Origin: Streptomyces sp. NBC_00448
GTDB taxonomy: Bacteria > Actinomycetota > Actinomycetes > Streptomycetales > Streptomycetaceae
Direction: 5' to 3'
Length of the DNA stretch: 64,000 bases
Assembly: GCF_036014115.1 (NCBI RefSeq)
Contig: NZ_CP107913.1
Coordinates: 992,001-1,056,000, forward strand
Shown piece by piece: positions 1 to 9,054 of the stretch (position 1 is its first letter; each line of letters opens with the position of its first letter). The position numbers were made by a program, and so were the translations under genes. The notes under the pieces were generated by a model. It had not been told where the DNA came from and made no database searches. It worked only from the letters and a program-made list of their open reading frames with translations.

Positions 1-619
1 CGTCGGTCCTGGGCATCTGCGCGCAGCTGGGAATGCCGGCGTAGTACTCGACGAACCCGCCCTGGGAGCCCTGCAGGTTCCCGCTGCCGGCCGGCAGGGT
101 GTACGAGCCGATGTGCGTGGACACGCCGGTGACCGTGTCGGTGGCGGTCCCGGTCCAGGTGTCGGAGCCGGACTTGACCACCTTGAGCGCGTACTCGTGG
201 CCGTACACCCCGTCGAACTCGACGGCGCAGCTGACACCCGCGCCGCCGTCGGCTCCGTCGCTGCAGTTCGGGTCCGACGTGGTGGTGCCGGCGTTGAAGC
301 TGGAGAAGACGCCGTGCAGCCGCTCGTGGCCGCCGCTGTCGGCACGCGGCTGCAGGCCGGTGTAGCCGACGTCGGGGGCGTTGGTGAAGCCGAACTGCTG
401 CGCGAAGTAGGTGCCTGACTGGTGGGCGGTCGCGGGGTTGACCGTGAACGGGAAGGTGATGTTGGTCAGCCCGGACGCGGGGGTGCCCGGGATCGACCAG
501 CTCACCGCCACGTTGCCGCCGCCGACCGAGGCCGACGCCATCTGCGGTACCGCCATCACCATCGCTGCCGCGGCGCCCACTAAGGCGCACCGGCGAAGAG
601 TCGTCGCTGTCGATGCCAT
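1..619 (-). CDS. Secreted DUF3472-like protein (3' end cut off by window)
   Basis: The reading frame begins at an ATG at 619 with AAGGGG a few bases upstream, and stays open to the window edge. The first ~32 residues look like a signal peptide: basic residues (TLRRC), an Ala/Val/Met-rich core, then QMASAS. The mature part contains YFAQQFGFTNAPDVGYTGLQ, then HERLHGVFSSFNAG and a Cys-containing NCSDGADGG stretch, which resembles the DUF3472 domain of secreted actinomycete proteins. A catalytic role is unknown. It lies 48 bp downstream of the lectin-tailed gene on the same strand and may be co-transcribed with it. The C-terminus lies outside the window. Confidence 0.65.
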   Translation of the reverse strand, partial: MASTATTLRRCALVGAAAAMVMAVPQMASASVGGGNVAVSWSIPGTPASGLTNITFPFTVNPATAHQSGTYFAQQFGFTNAPDVGYTGLQPRADSGGHERLHGVFSSFNAGTTTSDPNCSDGADGGAGVSCAVEFDGVYGHEYALKVVKSGSDTWTGTATDTVTGVSTHIGSYTLPAGSGNLQGSQGGFVEYYAGIPSCAQMPRTD

Positions 620-667
620 GTCTGTTCCCCTTGTCTGGGTGGGGGGTGGGGTGGGTGTGCTGATGTG

Positions 668-2485
668 CTACCGGCGGGCCGCGGTCAGCGTGAGGGTCTG
701 CTCCGCGGCACTCCGGTTGCCGCCGACGGCGCTACCGGTGTGGTCGGTCCAACTGCGGGCCGGGGTGGTCTCGGTGCCGCGCCGGGGGTCGGCGGACAGT
801 CCGAGTACCAGGCCGCTGTACCGGTTGACCAGCCGGAAGGTGCCGGTCTTCGCCCCGTGGGCGGACGTGCCGGGGATGACGAACCACTGCTGCCCGACGG
901 TGGGTCCGCCGGCGCCGAGCGGGGTGACGGTCGGCTTGGTCCCCCAGGCGCGGGTGGCCGTGGAGGTGGTGGAGACGCCGAGCGCCTGGCCGGTGGCGGC
1001 GTTGGTGATCCGGTAGGAGCCGTCGCCGTTCGCGGTGAACTTCCATGCCTGCGCGGCCGATCGGGCCGCGGCGGGCCGAGCGGTGGCGGCGTGCGCGCCG
1101 CGGGACTGGGTGAGCACCCGTCCGGCGCCGCTCGCGATCGTGTAGGCCCGGTTCGAGACGACCGGGGCCGCGGCGGACTTGGCCGCGTCGATCGTCACAT
1201 CGGCGTACTGCCCGTCGGAGCCGTCCGCGCAGGCGATGGAGCAGTACGCGCGGAAGGTCTTGCCGACGATGGTGGAGCTGGTCTTGTTGGCGCTGTCCAG
1301 CATCCAGCGGTACCACGACGCGGTGGTGTACCCGCCGGTGTCGCCGAGCAGGGTCCACTTCTGCGTGGCCAGGTCGGCGGTGGCGTAGAACTGCTGGGGC
1401 GCGTTCCCGCTCTGGTCGACCGCCTGCGGCTCGCCGATGTAGAGGCCGAGGTAGGCGTCGTAGGAGACGTCCATCACGAACAGCGGTGAGGTGGGCGGCG
1501 CGGTGCCGGCCGCGACCTGCTGCTCGACGGTGCCGGGGGTGGCCGGGTCGTACTCCGCCGACGGGGCCGTGTAGCCGGTGTCACCGGGCGAGCTGACCGG
1601 CACGATGTTGCTCTCCTTGCCGCCCGTGCCGGGCTGCGACCAGGAGCCGTCGTACCACTTCTGCCAGGAGTCGGGCGCCATCTTCGCCGAGATCGGGGCG
1701 CGGGCCACGTGCTCGTAGAACGCCTTCCAGCCGCCGTTCTTGTCCACCGCGCGGGAGCCGTAGTAGACGTAGAAGTACCCCGAGGCGGTGTCGACGAACA
1801 GCCGCTGGTCACCGTCGCCGTAGTAGTAGCTCTGCTGCGGGAACGCCGTGGTGTCGCCGCGGGTGGTGCTGTACGGCGAGGTCAGCGCGTGGCCCTTGAT
1901 GGTCCACGTCCTGCCCTGGTCGGTGGACTCCGCGTAGTCGATCGCGTCGTAGTGGATGCCGTCGCCGAAGGGCTGCGGGGTGAACTCGTTGTGCACCAGC
2001 CCGTACCAGTTGCCGGTGTCCGGGTCGACCCATGTGCCCACCAGGTCGCAGAAGTTGCGCTGGGTGTAGCCGGAGCCGGCCGGGGCGTTGGTGGCCGTCT
2101 TGCCGGTGGGGCTGTTGTCGCAGCGCCAGGTGGTGTCGTTGTTGCGGTCCTGCGGGTTGGCCGGGTTCACCGCGTCGCTGATCGCGCTGGAGCGGGTCGC
2201 GGTCTCCAGATCGGTGCCGGTGAAGAAGTCCCAGTACCGCGGCCCGGTCGGGCCGTACTCGCCGTCGGACTGCTGGAAGTAGTAGGTGCCGTCCTTGTCG
2301 ATGTACGAACTGGCCGGGGTGTCGGTGGGGTAGGCGAAGGTGCCCTTCGACCCGACGGAGACCGTGTAGCCGGTGGTGGCCGCCGGAGCCGCCGTCGCCG
2401 TCGAGGCGGCTGACGCGCCGGCGCCGACCACGGCCATGGCCGCGGCCAGCAGCGCCACGGCCAGTCTTTTTCGGGGGTGTGCCAT
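668..2485 (-). CDS. Secreted glycosidase-like beta-propeller protein with C-terminal ricin-type lectin domain
   Basis: 605 residues. The N-terminus MAHPRKRLAVALLAAAMAVV begins a Sec signal peptide, probably cleaved near ATAAPA. Residues ~45-440 are rich in aromatic and Asp-box-like repeats (YAESTDQGRTWTIKG, DTASGYFYVYYGSR, DVSYDAYLGLYIGEPQAV), as in beta-propeller glycosidases of the GH43/sialidase type. I cannot assign a family or substrate. Residues ~445-600 (YTIASGAGRVLTQ, YRITNAATGQALGV, FRLVNRYSGLVLGLS) look like a ricin B / RICIN carbohydrate-binding trefoil. An extracellular polysaccharide-degrading role is inferred. A LacI-type operator overlaps its likely promoter, which fits sugar-controlled expression. 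Confidence 0.75.
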   Translation of the reverse strand: MAHPRKRLAVALLAAAMAVVGAGASAASTATAAPAATTGYTVSVGSKGTFAYPTDTPASSYIDKDGTYYFQQSDGEYGPTGPRYWDFFTGTDLETATRSSAISDAVNPANPQDRNNDTTWRCDNSPTGKTATNAPAGSGYTQRNFCDLVGTWVDPDTGNWYGLVHNEFTPQPFGDGIHYDAIDYAESTDQGRTWTIKGHALTSPYSTTRGDTTAFPQQSYYYGDGDQRLFVDTASGYFYVYYGSRAVDKNGGWKAFYEHVARAPISAKMAPDSWQKWYDGSWSQPGTGGKESNIVPVSSPGDTGYTAPSAEYDPATPGTVEQQVAAGTAPPTSPLFVMDVSYDAYLGLYIGEPQAVDQSGNAPQQFYATADLATQKWTLLGDTGGYTTASWYRWMLDSANKTSSTIVGKTFRAYCSIACADGSDGQYADVTIDAAKSAAAPVVSNRAYTIASGAGRVLTQSRGAHAATARPAAARSAAQAWKFTANGDGSYRITNAATGQALGVSTTSTATRAWGTKPTVTPLGAGGPTVGQQWFVIPGTSAHGAKTGTFRLVNRYSGLVLGLSADPRRGTETTPARSWTDHTGSAVGGNRSAAEQTLTLTAARR

Positions 2486-2570
2486 GCCAGTCCTTCGTCT
2501 CGGGGGGTGGGCCGTCGGGCGGGCCTGGACGGCCGCGCGCGGACGGCGGGCGTGCGCGAAGTTGCCCGGA

Positions 2571-2599
2571 ACCCTAGTCCGTTGGCATCGATAACACTA
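2571..2599 (-). promoter_or_regulatory. Candidate promoter of the lectin-tailed glycosidase gene
   Basis: On the minus strand TAGGGT (2576-2571) matches the HrdB -10 pattern. It is preceded by a 17-base spacer and a weak -35 (TAGTGT, 2599-2594). The start codon is about 85 bases downstream. The TTATCGAT operator falls within the -35/spacer region, so a bound repressor would block RNA polymerase. Confidence 0.4.
2582..2597. promoter_or_regulatory. LacI-type operator, copy 1 (GTGTTATCGATGCCAA)
   Basis: The 16 bases TTGGCATCGATAACAC are centred on ATCGAT with one good half-site (ATAACAC), like LacI/GalR-family operators with a central CG. The site overlaps the candidate promoter of the gene starting at 2485. 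An exact copy lies 197 bp upstream. Confidence 0.55.
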
Positions 2600-2778
2600 G
2601 AGCTGCCGCCCCACGAGTACACAGAAGTTACGGCCCCGCGGCCTGCGCTCCCCCGCGATCGGCTTGCCGCTCAAGGGACTTGACGACGTTCCCCCACGTT
2701 CGCCGCCGGTCGGCGGGCGCGCGCGATGGCGCGGCCCCGGCGCCCGCGCCCGGCCGACGACCGCGCCCGGCAACGTGA

Positions 2779-2794
2779 TTGGCATCGATAACAC
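2779..2794. promoter_or_regulatory. LacI-type operator, copy 2
   Basis: Exact copy of the 16-base element at 2582, about 294-309 bp upstream of the start at 2485 and downstream of the 71-residue gene. Two identical sites this far apart would permit repression by DNA looping. The rest of 2598-2893 is GC-rich and holds nothing else I recognise. Confidence 0.5.
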
Positions 2795-2893
2795 CCGAGC
2801 GTGCGACCACGGGCACGGCCGGTGGCCCGGCGCGCTGGTGTGCGCGCCGGGCCACCGAGGCCGCCGGGGCGGCCGGTACTCCACTCGATCCGG

Positions 2894-3109
2894 TCAGCCG
2901 GAACCGGGCTCCCCAGGCTCCTCGGACTCCTCGGGTTCCTCCGGCCGCGTGCGTGCGGCGCCGGGGTCCGCGGGCAGACCCACCTCCCGCCGGTCCTCCT
3001 CGGTCTGCTCCTGGAGTTCCGCCTCGTCGGGCCGTTCGGGCATGCCGCGCCCGTGGCCGGTCTCCGGGTTCCCCTCGACGGCCTTGTTCGACTTGTGGTG
3101 ATGCGCCAT
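2894..3109 (-). CDS. Small acidic hydrophilic protein, function unknown
   Basis: 71 residues, starting MAHHHKSNKAVEG and ending in a Glu/Pro-rich tail (RPEEPEESEEPGEPGSG). No hydrophobic segment and no cysteine, so probably cytosolic and largely disordered. It starts 18 bp after the stop of the shortened Clp gene on the same strand, so the two are probably one transcript. Short proteins of this composition are common in streptomycetes but I know no function for them. The start is ATG at 3109 with a GAGG-type ribosome site close upstream. Confidence 0.6.
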   Translation of the reverse strand: MAHHHKSNKAVEGNPETGHGRGMPERPDEAELQEQTEEDRREVGLPADPGAARTRPEEPEESEEPGEPGSG

Positions 3110-3127
3110 GGTGGCCTCGCCCCGCTC

Positions 3128-4087
3128 TCAGGATGCGTTGTCGTCCGCGGTGCCGTCGCCGGCGTCGGCCGGCTTCGGGCGGACCGTGCAGTGCAGTGAG
3201 TTGTCCTCGACGTCGGCGACGATGGTGTCGCCCGGGTCCGCCTCGCCGCCGAGCAGCAGGGACGCGATCCGGTTGTCGAGTTCCGCCTGGATCGTGCGCC
3301 GCAGCGGGCGGGCGCCGAACTCCGACTGGTGCCCGTGCGCGACCAGGGCGGTCGTGCCGACGTCGGGCTCGCTGATCAGGACGGGGTTGTTCTTGGAGCG
3401 CCGGGAGAGGATCTCCACGGTCTGCTCGATCTCCTCGGCCCGGCCCACCACCGGGTCGAGCTTGCCCGCCTTGGCCTCATGGGTCAGGTCCCGCCCGTAC
3501 TCGTCGAGCGTCGTGGCCGGCTTCCCGCCGCCGGCGGGCGGCTGCGCGCTGCCCGCCGCCCGGTCCGAGGCGGTGCGCAGCCGGTCCACGTCGAACGCGA
3601 GCGAGCGCAGCAGCCGCACCGCGTCGGAGTCGGCGTCGTCCAGCAGCGCGCCGAGGATGTGCTCGGGGCCGATGCAGGACACCCCGGCCGCCTGCGCGTG
3701 CGCGTAGGCGGCGCTGAGGATGCGCTTGGCAGCCGGGGTGAGTCCGGGTTCGGCGGCCGGCTCGCCGGTGCCGCGGGGCAGCGCCTCGGCGATCTTGCGG
3801 GCGAGCGTGTCGGGGTCCGTCCCCGCCTGGGCGACCAGGCTCCGCGCCGGATCGACCTTGGTGGCCGCCCGCAGCAGGTGCTCGGTGTCGAGGTCCGCGG
3901 CGTCGTCCTCCTCGGCCCTGCGCGCGGCCGAGTTGATCAGTTCGCGGGCGGACTCGCTCGGCAGCCTCCCGATCGGGACCCGCTGCACCGCCGGCGGCGA
4001 CGAGCCGGGCGACATCCCGAAGAAGCGGTTCAGCAGATCGCTGAAGGGATCGGACGAGCCGAATCCCGGACCGAACGACATCGACAT
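3128..4087 (-). CDS. Internally deleted ClpC-like protein: Clp N-domain joined to a fragment of the AAA+ region
   Basis: 319 residues from ATG 4087 (the first of two in-frame ATGs, with GGAGGAG upstream); full-length ClpC/ClpB proteins have about 800-860. Residues 1-30 ([14 protein letters not shown]) and the two Clp_N repeats (~45-180) are intact, followed by the usual linker and the start of the first ATPase domain ([20 protein letters not shown], 210-229). At about 249-251 the protein jumps from a damaged Walker A ([11 protein letters not shown] instead of GEPGVGKTAIV, so the lysine is lost) straight to the C-terminal part of the second ATPase domain ([13 protein letters not shown], 255-267). 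Some 500 residues are missing, including both ATPase cores. ATP hydrolysis is impossible as written. It may be a decaying gene or a working adaptor or dominant partner of full-length Clp; the frame itself is intact. Confidence 0.8.
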   Translation of the reverse strand: MSMSFGPGFGSSDPFSDLLNRFFGMSPGSSPPAVQRVPIGRLPSESARELINSAARRAEEDDAADLDTEHLLRAATKVDPARSLVAQAGTDPDTLARKIAEALPRGTGEPAAEPGLTPAAKRILSAAYAHAQAAGVSCIGPEHILGALLDDADSDAVRLLRSLAFDVDRLRTASDRAAGSAQPPAGGGKPATTLDEYGRDLTHEAKAGKLDPVVGRAEEIEQTVEILSRRSKNNPVLISEPDVGTTALVAHGHQSEFGARPLRRTIQAELDNRIASLLLGGEADPGDTIVADVEDNSLHCTVRPKPADAGDGTADDNAS

Positions 4088-4449
4088 GGCTACTCCTCCA
4101 ATGGAGGGACACTCCTCACTGAAACGCGATACCCGGCCGCCCGCAAGCCGGGCGGAACACGGGAGCCACCCCCCTGCCGTACGGCGTAGGGAAAATGCCT
4201 GACGCCGAGGGGAATTGCGCCGTGCCCACTCCATTCGGCGTAAGTAAGGAATCCGGGTACACCCGATCGGCGCCGCCCGCAAACGCGGGACGCGGATACG
4301 CTCCGCACTCGCGTGGCGGGTCACCTGGCGTGGACGGCCGGCCGCGCATAACTTCGTGCAATGCGCCGGGAACCGGCCGCGCCCGGCACGACTCCGTGCC
4401 GCGCCCGGCGAGGATCTGCGACGCCCGCGACGGCGGAAGGATGCCAGCC
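4088..4449. other. Divergent intergenic region between the shortened Clp gene and the FdhF-like gene
   Basis: 362 bp holding the two opposite promoters. GGAGGAG serves the leftward gene and GGAAGG the rightward one. GGGTAC at 4255-4260 resembles a sigma-B type -10, but I could not pair it with a convincing -35 at the right spacing. No small gene is evident. Confidence 0.4.
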
Positions 4450-6804
4450 ATGAGCCCCGTGAGCCCCTCCAACGACGCCGGCGCGGGCGGCGAGGACCCA
4501 CAGCCGGAACCCCGGGTGGGGGCCGCGCCCAAGGACCCGCCGACGTTCCGCCCCTACCACCACCCGGCCGCCGGCTGGGGCGCGGCCCGCAGCGTCAGCC
4601 GCGTCCTGATGCGCGATCGGGAACTGGTGGACGGCCCGCGCGCGATCATGCGGATGAACCACGAGAACGGCGGCTTCGACTGTCCCGGCTGTGCCTGGCC
4701 CGACGACGTCAAGGGCCTGCACCTGGACATCTGCGAGAACGGCATCAAGCACGTCACCTGGGAGATGACCCGCAAGCGGGTGGGCCGCGAGTTCTTCGCC
4801 GCGCACTCGGTGACGGAGCTGTCGCGGTGGAGCGACTTCGCGCTGGAGGACCAGGGCCGGCTGACCGAGCCGATGGTCTACGACCCCGCGTCGGACCACT
4901 ACGTCCCGATCCACTGGAAGGACGCCTTCGAGCTGTTCGGCCGCACCGTGCGGGAGTTGGACGACCCGAACCAGGCCGCGTACTACACCTCGGGCCGGCT
5001 CGGCAACGAAGCCACCTTCCTCTACCAGTTGATGGCCCGCGAGCTGGGCACCAACAACCTGCCGGACTGCTCCAACATGTGCCACGAGGCCAGCGGCCGC
5101 GCGCTGCAGGCCGCGCTGGGCACCAGCAAGGGAACCGCGGACCTGAAGGACTGGGAGGCCGCGGACGCGCTGTTCATCATGGGCGTCAACGCCGCCTCCA
5201 ACGCGCCCCGGATGCTCACCGCCCTCGCCGACGCCTACCGCCGCGGCGCGCAGGTCGTGCACATCAACCCCCTGGTGGAGGGGGCCGCCACTCGCACCAT
5301 CGTGCCGCACGAGTTCACGGACATGGCCCTGATGAAGTCCACCCGGACCAGCACCCTGAACCTCCAGCCGCGCATCGGCGGCGACATGGCGCTGCTGCGC
5401 GGCATGGCCAAGGCGGTGTTCGCCCAGTCCGGGTCCGATCCCAAGGCGCTGGACTCGGAGTTCATCGACCGCCACACCACCGGCTTCGAGGAGTACCGGG
5501 CGCTGTGCGAGGCGACCCCCTGGGACCAGATCGAGGAGCAGTGCGGCCTGTCGCGCGCCGACATCCTCAAGGCGGCCCAGGTCTACCGCGACGCCGACCG
5601 CAGCATCTTCAGCTGGTGCCTCGGCGTCACCCAGCACGAACACGGCGTAGACACCGTCCGGGAGATCGTCAACCTCCTCCTGCTGCGCGGGAACCTGGGG
5701 CGGGAGGGCGCCGGGCCCTCGCCGGTGCGCGGGCACAGCAACGTGCAGGGCAACCGGACCTGCGGCATCGACCACCGCCCCACCGACGAGTTCCTGGACC
5801 GCCTCGCCGCGGCCTGCGGCATCCAGCCGCCCCGCGCACACGGCCTGGACACCGTCCGCACCATCGAGGCGATGCACCGCGGCGACGTCAAGGTCTTCGT
5901 CGGCATGGGCGGCAACTTCGCCCTGGCCGCGCCCGACACCCCGTACACCTTCGCGGGGTTGCGCGGCTGCGACCTCACCGTCCAGGTCAGCACCAAGCTG
6001 AACCGCAGCCACCTGGTGCACGGCCGCCAGGCACTGATCCTGCCGTGCCTGGGCCGTACCGAGAAGGACCACCAGGCCGGCGGCGTGCAGAGCACGTCGG
6101 TCGAGGACTCGATGAGCATGGTGCACCTGTCGGTCGGCATGAAGCGCCCCGCGTCGCCGCACCTGCTCTCCGAGTCCGCCATCGTCGCCGGCCTGGCCCG
6201 CGCCGCTCTGCCGGACAGCGCCACCGCGTGGGAGTGGTACGTCGAGGACTACGACCGGGTGCGCGACACCATGGCCCAAGTCCTCGACGGCTTCGAGGAC
6301 TTCAACCGCCGGGTGCGGCTGCCGCTGGGCTTCCGGATCAAGCAGCCCGCCCGGGAGCTGGTCTTCCTCACCGAGTCGGGGCGCGCGGAGTTCTCGGCCG
6401 CACCGCTGCCCGACGTCCGGCCCGCGCCCGGCACCCTGGCGCTGGGCACCCTGCGCTCCCACGACCAGTGGAACACCACGATCTACTCCGACGACGACCG
6501 CTACCGGGGTATCAGGAACCTGCGCACGCTGGTCTTCATGAACCGGGACGACATGCGCGAGCGCGGCCTCGCCGAGTTCGACCCGGTCGACATCGTCAGC
6601 ACCGCCAAGGACGGCTCCACCCGCCGTCTCGACGGCTACCTGGCCATCCCGTACGACATCCCGCGCGGCTGCGCGGCGGGCTACATGCCCGAGATGAACG
6701 TGCTGTGCGCGATCGGTGACCACAGCACCCAGAGCGACCAGCCGATCATGAAGCACCTCAAGGTCACCATCGACCGCCACGCGCGAACGGAGCCCGTACG
6801 ATGA
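4450..6804 (+). CDS. YdeP/FdhF-type molybdopterin oxidoreductase (formate-dehydrogenase-like alpha subunit)
   Basis: 784 residues using the ATG at 4450, nine bases after GGAAGG (an ATG at 4441 abuts that ribosome site and is less likely). It matches the YdeP/FdhF family of soluble molybdenum enzymes in length and order: [12 protein letters not shown] (Cys78/Cys81), [17 protein letters not shown], the cofactor-site region [37 protein letters not shown], and a C-terminal molydopterin-dinucleotide-binding domain ([15 protein letters not shown]). The substrate is unknown; E. coli YdeP is linked to acid resistance, and formate is only a guess. The last four bases overlap the next gene, so the two are translationally coupled. 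Confidence 0.88.
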   Translation: MSPVSPSNDAGAGGEDPQPEPRVGAAPKDPPTFRPYHHPAAGWGAARSVSRVLMRDRELVDGPRAIMRMNHENGGFDCPGCAWPDDVKGLHLDICENGIKHVTWEMTRKRVGREFFAAHSVTELSRWSDFALEDQGRLTEPMVYDPASDHYVPIHWKDAFELFGRTVRELDDPNQAAYYTSGRLGNEATFLYQLMARELGTNNLPDCSNMCHEASGRALQAALGTSKGTADLKDWEAADALFIMGVNAASNAPRMLTALADAYRRGAQVVHINPLVEGAATRTIVPHEFTDMALMKSTRTSTLNLQPRIGGDMALLRGMAKAVFAQSGSDPKALDSEFIDRHTTGFEEYRALCEATPWDQIEEQCGLSRADILKAAQVYRDADRSIFSWCLGVTQHEHGVDTVREIVNLLLLRGNLGREGAGPSPVRGHSNVQGNRTCGIDHRPTDEFLDRLAAACGIQPPRAHGLDTVRTIEAMHRGDVKVFVGMGGNFALAAPDTPYTFAGLRGCDLTVQVSTKLNRSHLVHGRQALILPCLGRTEKDHQAGGVQSTSVEDSMSMVHLSVGMKRPASPHLLSESAIVAGLARAALPDSATAWEWYVEDYDRVRDTMAQVLDGFEDFNRRVRLPLGFRIKQPARELVFLTESGRAEFSAAPLPDVRPAPGTLALGTLRSHDQWNTTIYSDDDRYRGIRNLRTLVFMNRDDMRERGLAEFDPVDIVSTAKDGSTRRLDGYLAIPYDIPRGCAAGYMPEMNVLCAIGDHSTQSDQPIMKHLKVTIDRHARTEPVR

Positions 6805-7154
6805 CCGATCCGGTCTGGAAGAACGACCCGGAGGAGCACGACTTCCCGGCGGCCGTCGACTTCCTCGAACTGCTCGTCACGCCCGCGCAGGCCCAGGAGG
6901 CCGTGCGGCGGCTCCAAGCGGCCACCACCACCTCCAAGAAGGCGAAGGACATCCTGCGCGCCTCGGGCCTGGAGCTGCTGCCGGCGGTGAACCCGCATGT
7001 CGCGCACGACATGAAGAAGGCGGTCACCGGCGAGAAGCTGTCACCGGTACTGCTGATCCGCGGGCAGCCGCTGGTGATCGCCGACGGCTACCATCGGGTC
7101 TGCGCCATCCACTACCTCTCGGAGGACCTGGAAGTCCCCTGCCGCCTGGTCTGA
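6801..7154 (+). CDS. Small ParB-like DGYHR-motif protein coupled to the FdhF-like enzyme
   Basis: 117 residues. The C-terminal part VLLIRGQPLVIADGYHRVCA resembles the conserved core of ParB/sulfiredoxin-type domains (a G-x-H-R motif preceded by DG). The N-terminal half is predicted helical (VDFLELLVTPAQAQEAVRRL) with no counterpart that I know. The ATG overlaps the stop of the upstream gene (ATGA), so near-stoichiometric synthesis is likely. It could be a chaperone, cofactor-loading factor or small subunit of the oxidoreductase; this is inference from context only. Confidence 0.7.
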   Translation: MTDPVWKNDPEEHDFPAAVDFLELLVTPAQAQEAVRRLQAATTTSKKAKDILRASGLELLPAVNPHVAHDMKKAVTGEKLSPVLLIRGQPLVIADGYHRVCAIHYLSEDLEVPCRLV

Positions 7155-7251
7155 GCGCCCGGACAACGGGACTTCGCGGGTGCGGATGCCCGGCCCGGAG
7201 TCCTGGCGCGCGCGTTGCCGGGGGGACCGCGAGGAAGGCAGCGCACGTTTC

Positions 7252-8292
7252 ATGACCTCGTCGTGGGGGGACCGGCCCGGCCTGGACGCCGAGCCGGCGG
7301 AAGTCGCCGAAGTCGCCGAAGTTGCGGAAGTCGCCGAACCGGGCCGGTGGGCGGCTCTGTGGGAACGGGCGACCCTGTCGGGGCGGACCGGTCTGGACGT
7401 CCGCAGCCGGCGGGAGGCGCTGGGCCGGGTGCTGGGCGAGCTGCGGGAGGACAACCTCGGCGACCGCGCCGCCGCGATGACCTACTACGCGGTGCTGTCC
7501 CTCGTGCCGGCGCTGCTGGTGTTCATCGCCGTGCTCGGCGAGATCGGCCCCTCCGCGACGAACCTCCTCATCCGCGACGTCCGCCACCTCGCCCCCGGCC
7601 CCGCCCGCGACCTGCTCACCCACGCGCTCACCCACCTCCAGCAGCAGCACGTCGCCGCGGGCACCGTAGGACTGCTCACCATGCTGTGGTCGGCGTCCGG
7701 CTACACCGCCGCGTTCATCCGCGCGATGAACGCCGTCTACGACGTCCCCGAGGGCCGCCCGCTGACGTTCCTCCTCCCGCTGCGGCTCGGCCTCACCGTG
7801 CTGGTGCTGGTGCTGATGGCGGTGTTCGCCGCGCTGGCCGTCCTCAGCGGCAGGCTGGCCGGCCGCGTCGGCACCGACCTCGGCGCGGGCCACACCACCA
7901 CGGCGGTGTGGCAGTGGGGCAGGTGGCCCCTGGCGCTGGCCCTGCTCAGCCTGCTCTTCGCGCTGCTGTACTGGGCGGCCCCCAACGCCCGGCAGCGCTT
8001 CCGCTGGGGCACCCTGGGCGGCCTCGTCGCGGTCGTGGTGTGGGTGGTCGCCTCGGTCGGCTTCGAGCTGTACGCCGCCCACTTCGCCTCCTACGACCGC
8101 GTCTACGGCAGCCTGGGGGCCGTCATCACCTTCCTGGTCTGGCTGTGGCTGTCCAACCTCGCGATCCTGCTGGGCGCCGAGATCAACGCCGAACTCGACC
8201 GGCAGCGCGCCATCGCGGACGGCCACCCCGCCGGCCAGGAGCCGTACATGCCGCTGCGCAGCGCCCACAAGCTCCACAGCGACGCGCTCTGA
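7252..8292 (+). CDS. YihY/BrkB-family multispan membrane protein
   Basis: 346 residues from ATG 7252, preceded by GAGGAAGG; an upstream in-frame ATG at 7180 would add 24 Arg-rich residues and is less likely. A ~75-residue cytosolic N-terminus is followed by about six membrane spans with the family hallmarks: LGDRAAAMTYYAVLSLVPAL, LWSASGYTAAFIRAMNAVYD, and GSLGAVITFLVWLWLSNLAI ending in LLGAEINAE. The family was once called tRNA-processing RNase BN, a label now dropped; transport or envelope roles are suspected. Residues 17-28 are a short Glu-Val-Ala repeat. Confidence 0.88.
   Translation: MTSSWGDRPGLDAEPAEVAEVAEVAEVAEPGRWAALWERATLSGRTGLDVRSRREALGRVLGELREDNLGDRAAAMTYYAVLSLVPALLVFIAVLGEIGPSATNLLIRDVRHLAPGPARDLLTHALTHLQQQHVAAGTVGLLTMLWSASGYTAAFIRAMNAVYDVPEGRPLTFLLPLRLGLTVLVLVLMAVFAALAVLSGRLAGRVGTDLGAGHTTTAVWQWGRWPLALALLSLLFALLYWAAPNARQRFRWGTLGGLVAVVVWVVASVGFELYAAHFASYDRVYGSLGAVITFLVWLWLSNLAILLGAEINAELDRQRAIADGHPAGQEPYMPLRSAHKLHSDAL
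7300..7335 (+). repeat. Four 9-bp units encoding Glu-Val-Ala repeats
   Basis: Units of GAAGTCGCC (the third is GAAGTTGCG) near the 5' end of the YihY-type gene. They lie in the cytosolic N-terminus and keep the frame, so copy-number change would be tolerated. Confidence 0.8.
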
Positions 8293-8626
8293 CGGCGCCG
8301 CGGCGCGCGGTTCCGGACCGGGTCCGCGACATGGCAACGGCTGCCCCGCGCGGCAGGGCCGACGGCATCCGGCACCGCCTGCGACCGTAGGCGTCGAAGC
8401 CGCGCCCGGACCGTGTGAGGAGGGGGCCCGGCCCCGGCCCGAGCCGGCGGGGACGTGGTGCGCGTCCGATCCGCGGGGGTCCGTCAGCGTCGCGTCAGGG
8501 GCGCGGCCCGCGGCGTCAAGTCCGCGTCAGCGGGCGGGGTTCCGCCGGGCCGGCGGGCATAGCGTCGACGAGGCGTCCACGGCACGTCGCCCGGACGCGA
8601 TCGACGCACTGCACCTGGAGGCAACT
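8293..8626. other. Intergenic region before the SAV_915-type gene
   Basis: 334 bp, very GC-rich. It ends in a clear ribosome site (GGAGGCAACT) before a GTG start. I see no strong terminator after the membrane-protein gene, no convincing promoter, and no small gene. Confidence 0.4.
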
Positions 8627-9043
8627 GTGGCCGCGACCTTGCACCCGGATGACCCCGAGCCCTGCGAACCCTTCCCGGCCGGACCTCTCTTCGTCCCCGT
8701 CCGGCCGGGACCCGGAGGCTGCACCGCGCGGTTCTTCCGGACCCCGCTGGGCACCCGCACCTCGGTCGGCTTCACCTCCCCGGAGCGGCTGTCGGCCGCG
8801 CTGGGCGCCGGGCAGAGCTGGATCAGGCTCTCCGCGCCGGCGCTGCGGGCGCTCGCCGAACCGCTGGGCGTCGCGGCCCTGACCGTCGACCCGCGGTTCT
8901 CGGCACCGGCCCCGGCGGCCCATGCCCCGGCCGCGACACCCACGCCCACGCCCACACTTGCTCCCACGCTCGCGCCCGCTCCCGCGCCCTCGGCGCGCGA
9001 CTGGGACCCGCGGCACCTCGGTGCCCTGCGGGCGATCGGCTGA
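8627..9043 (+). CDS. SAV_915-family protein
   Basis: 138 residues from GTG 8627 with GGAGG eight bases upstream. The core (residues ~18-90, including LFVPVRPGPGGCTARFF, TSVGFTSPERLSAALG and WIRLSAPALRALAEPLGV) matches small SAV_915-type proteins of streptomycetes, which I recall lying next to diaminopimelate-decarboxylase-like genes as here. A low-complexity Ala-Pro-Thr segment (~92-123) leads to a conserved-looking tail (DWDPRHLGALRAIG). Function unknown. Only 11 bp separate it from the next gene, so an operon is likely. Confidence 0.7.
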   Translation: MAATLHPDDPEPCEPFPAGPLFVPVRPGPGGCTARFFRTPLGTRTSVGFTSPERLSAALGAGQSWIRLSAPALRALAEPLGVAALTVDPRFSAPAPAAHAPAATPTPTPTLAPTLAPAPAPSARDWDPRHLGALRAIG

Positions 9044-9054
9044 GGGGGCACCGC

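Noticed and set aside
4237..4260. Sigma-B type promoter (GGGTAC) before the FdhF-like gene
   Set aside because: The -10-like hexamer is present but no GNNT-type -35 lies at the proper 14-16 base spacing.
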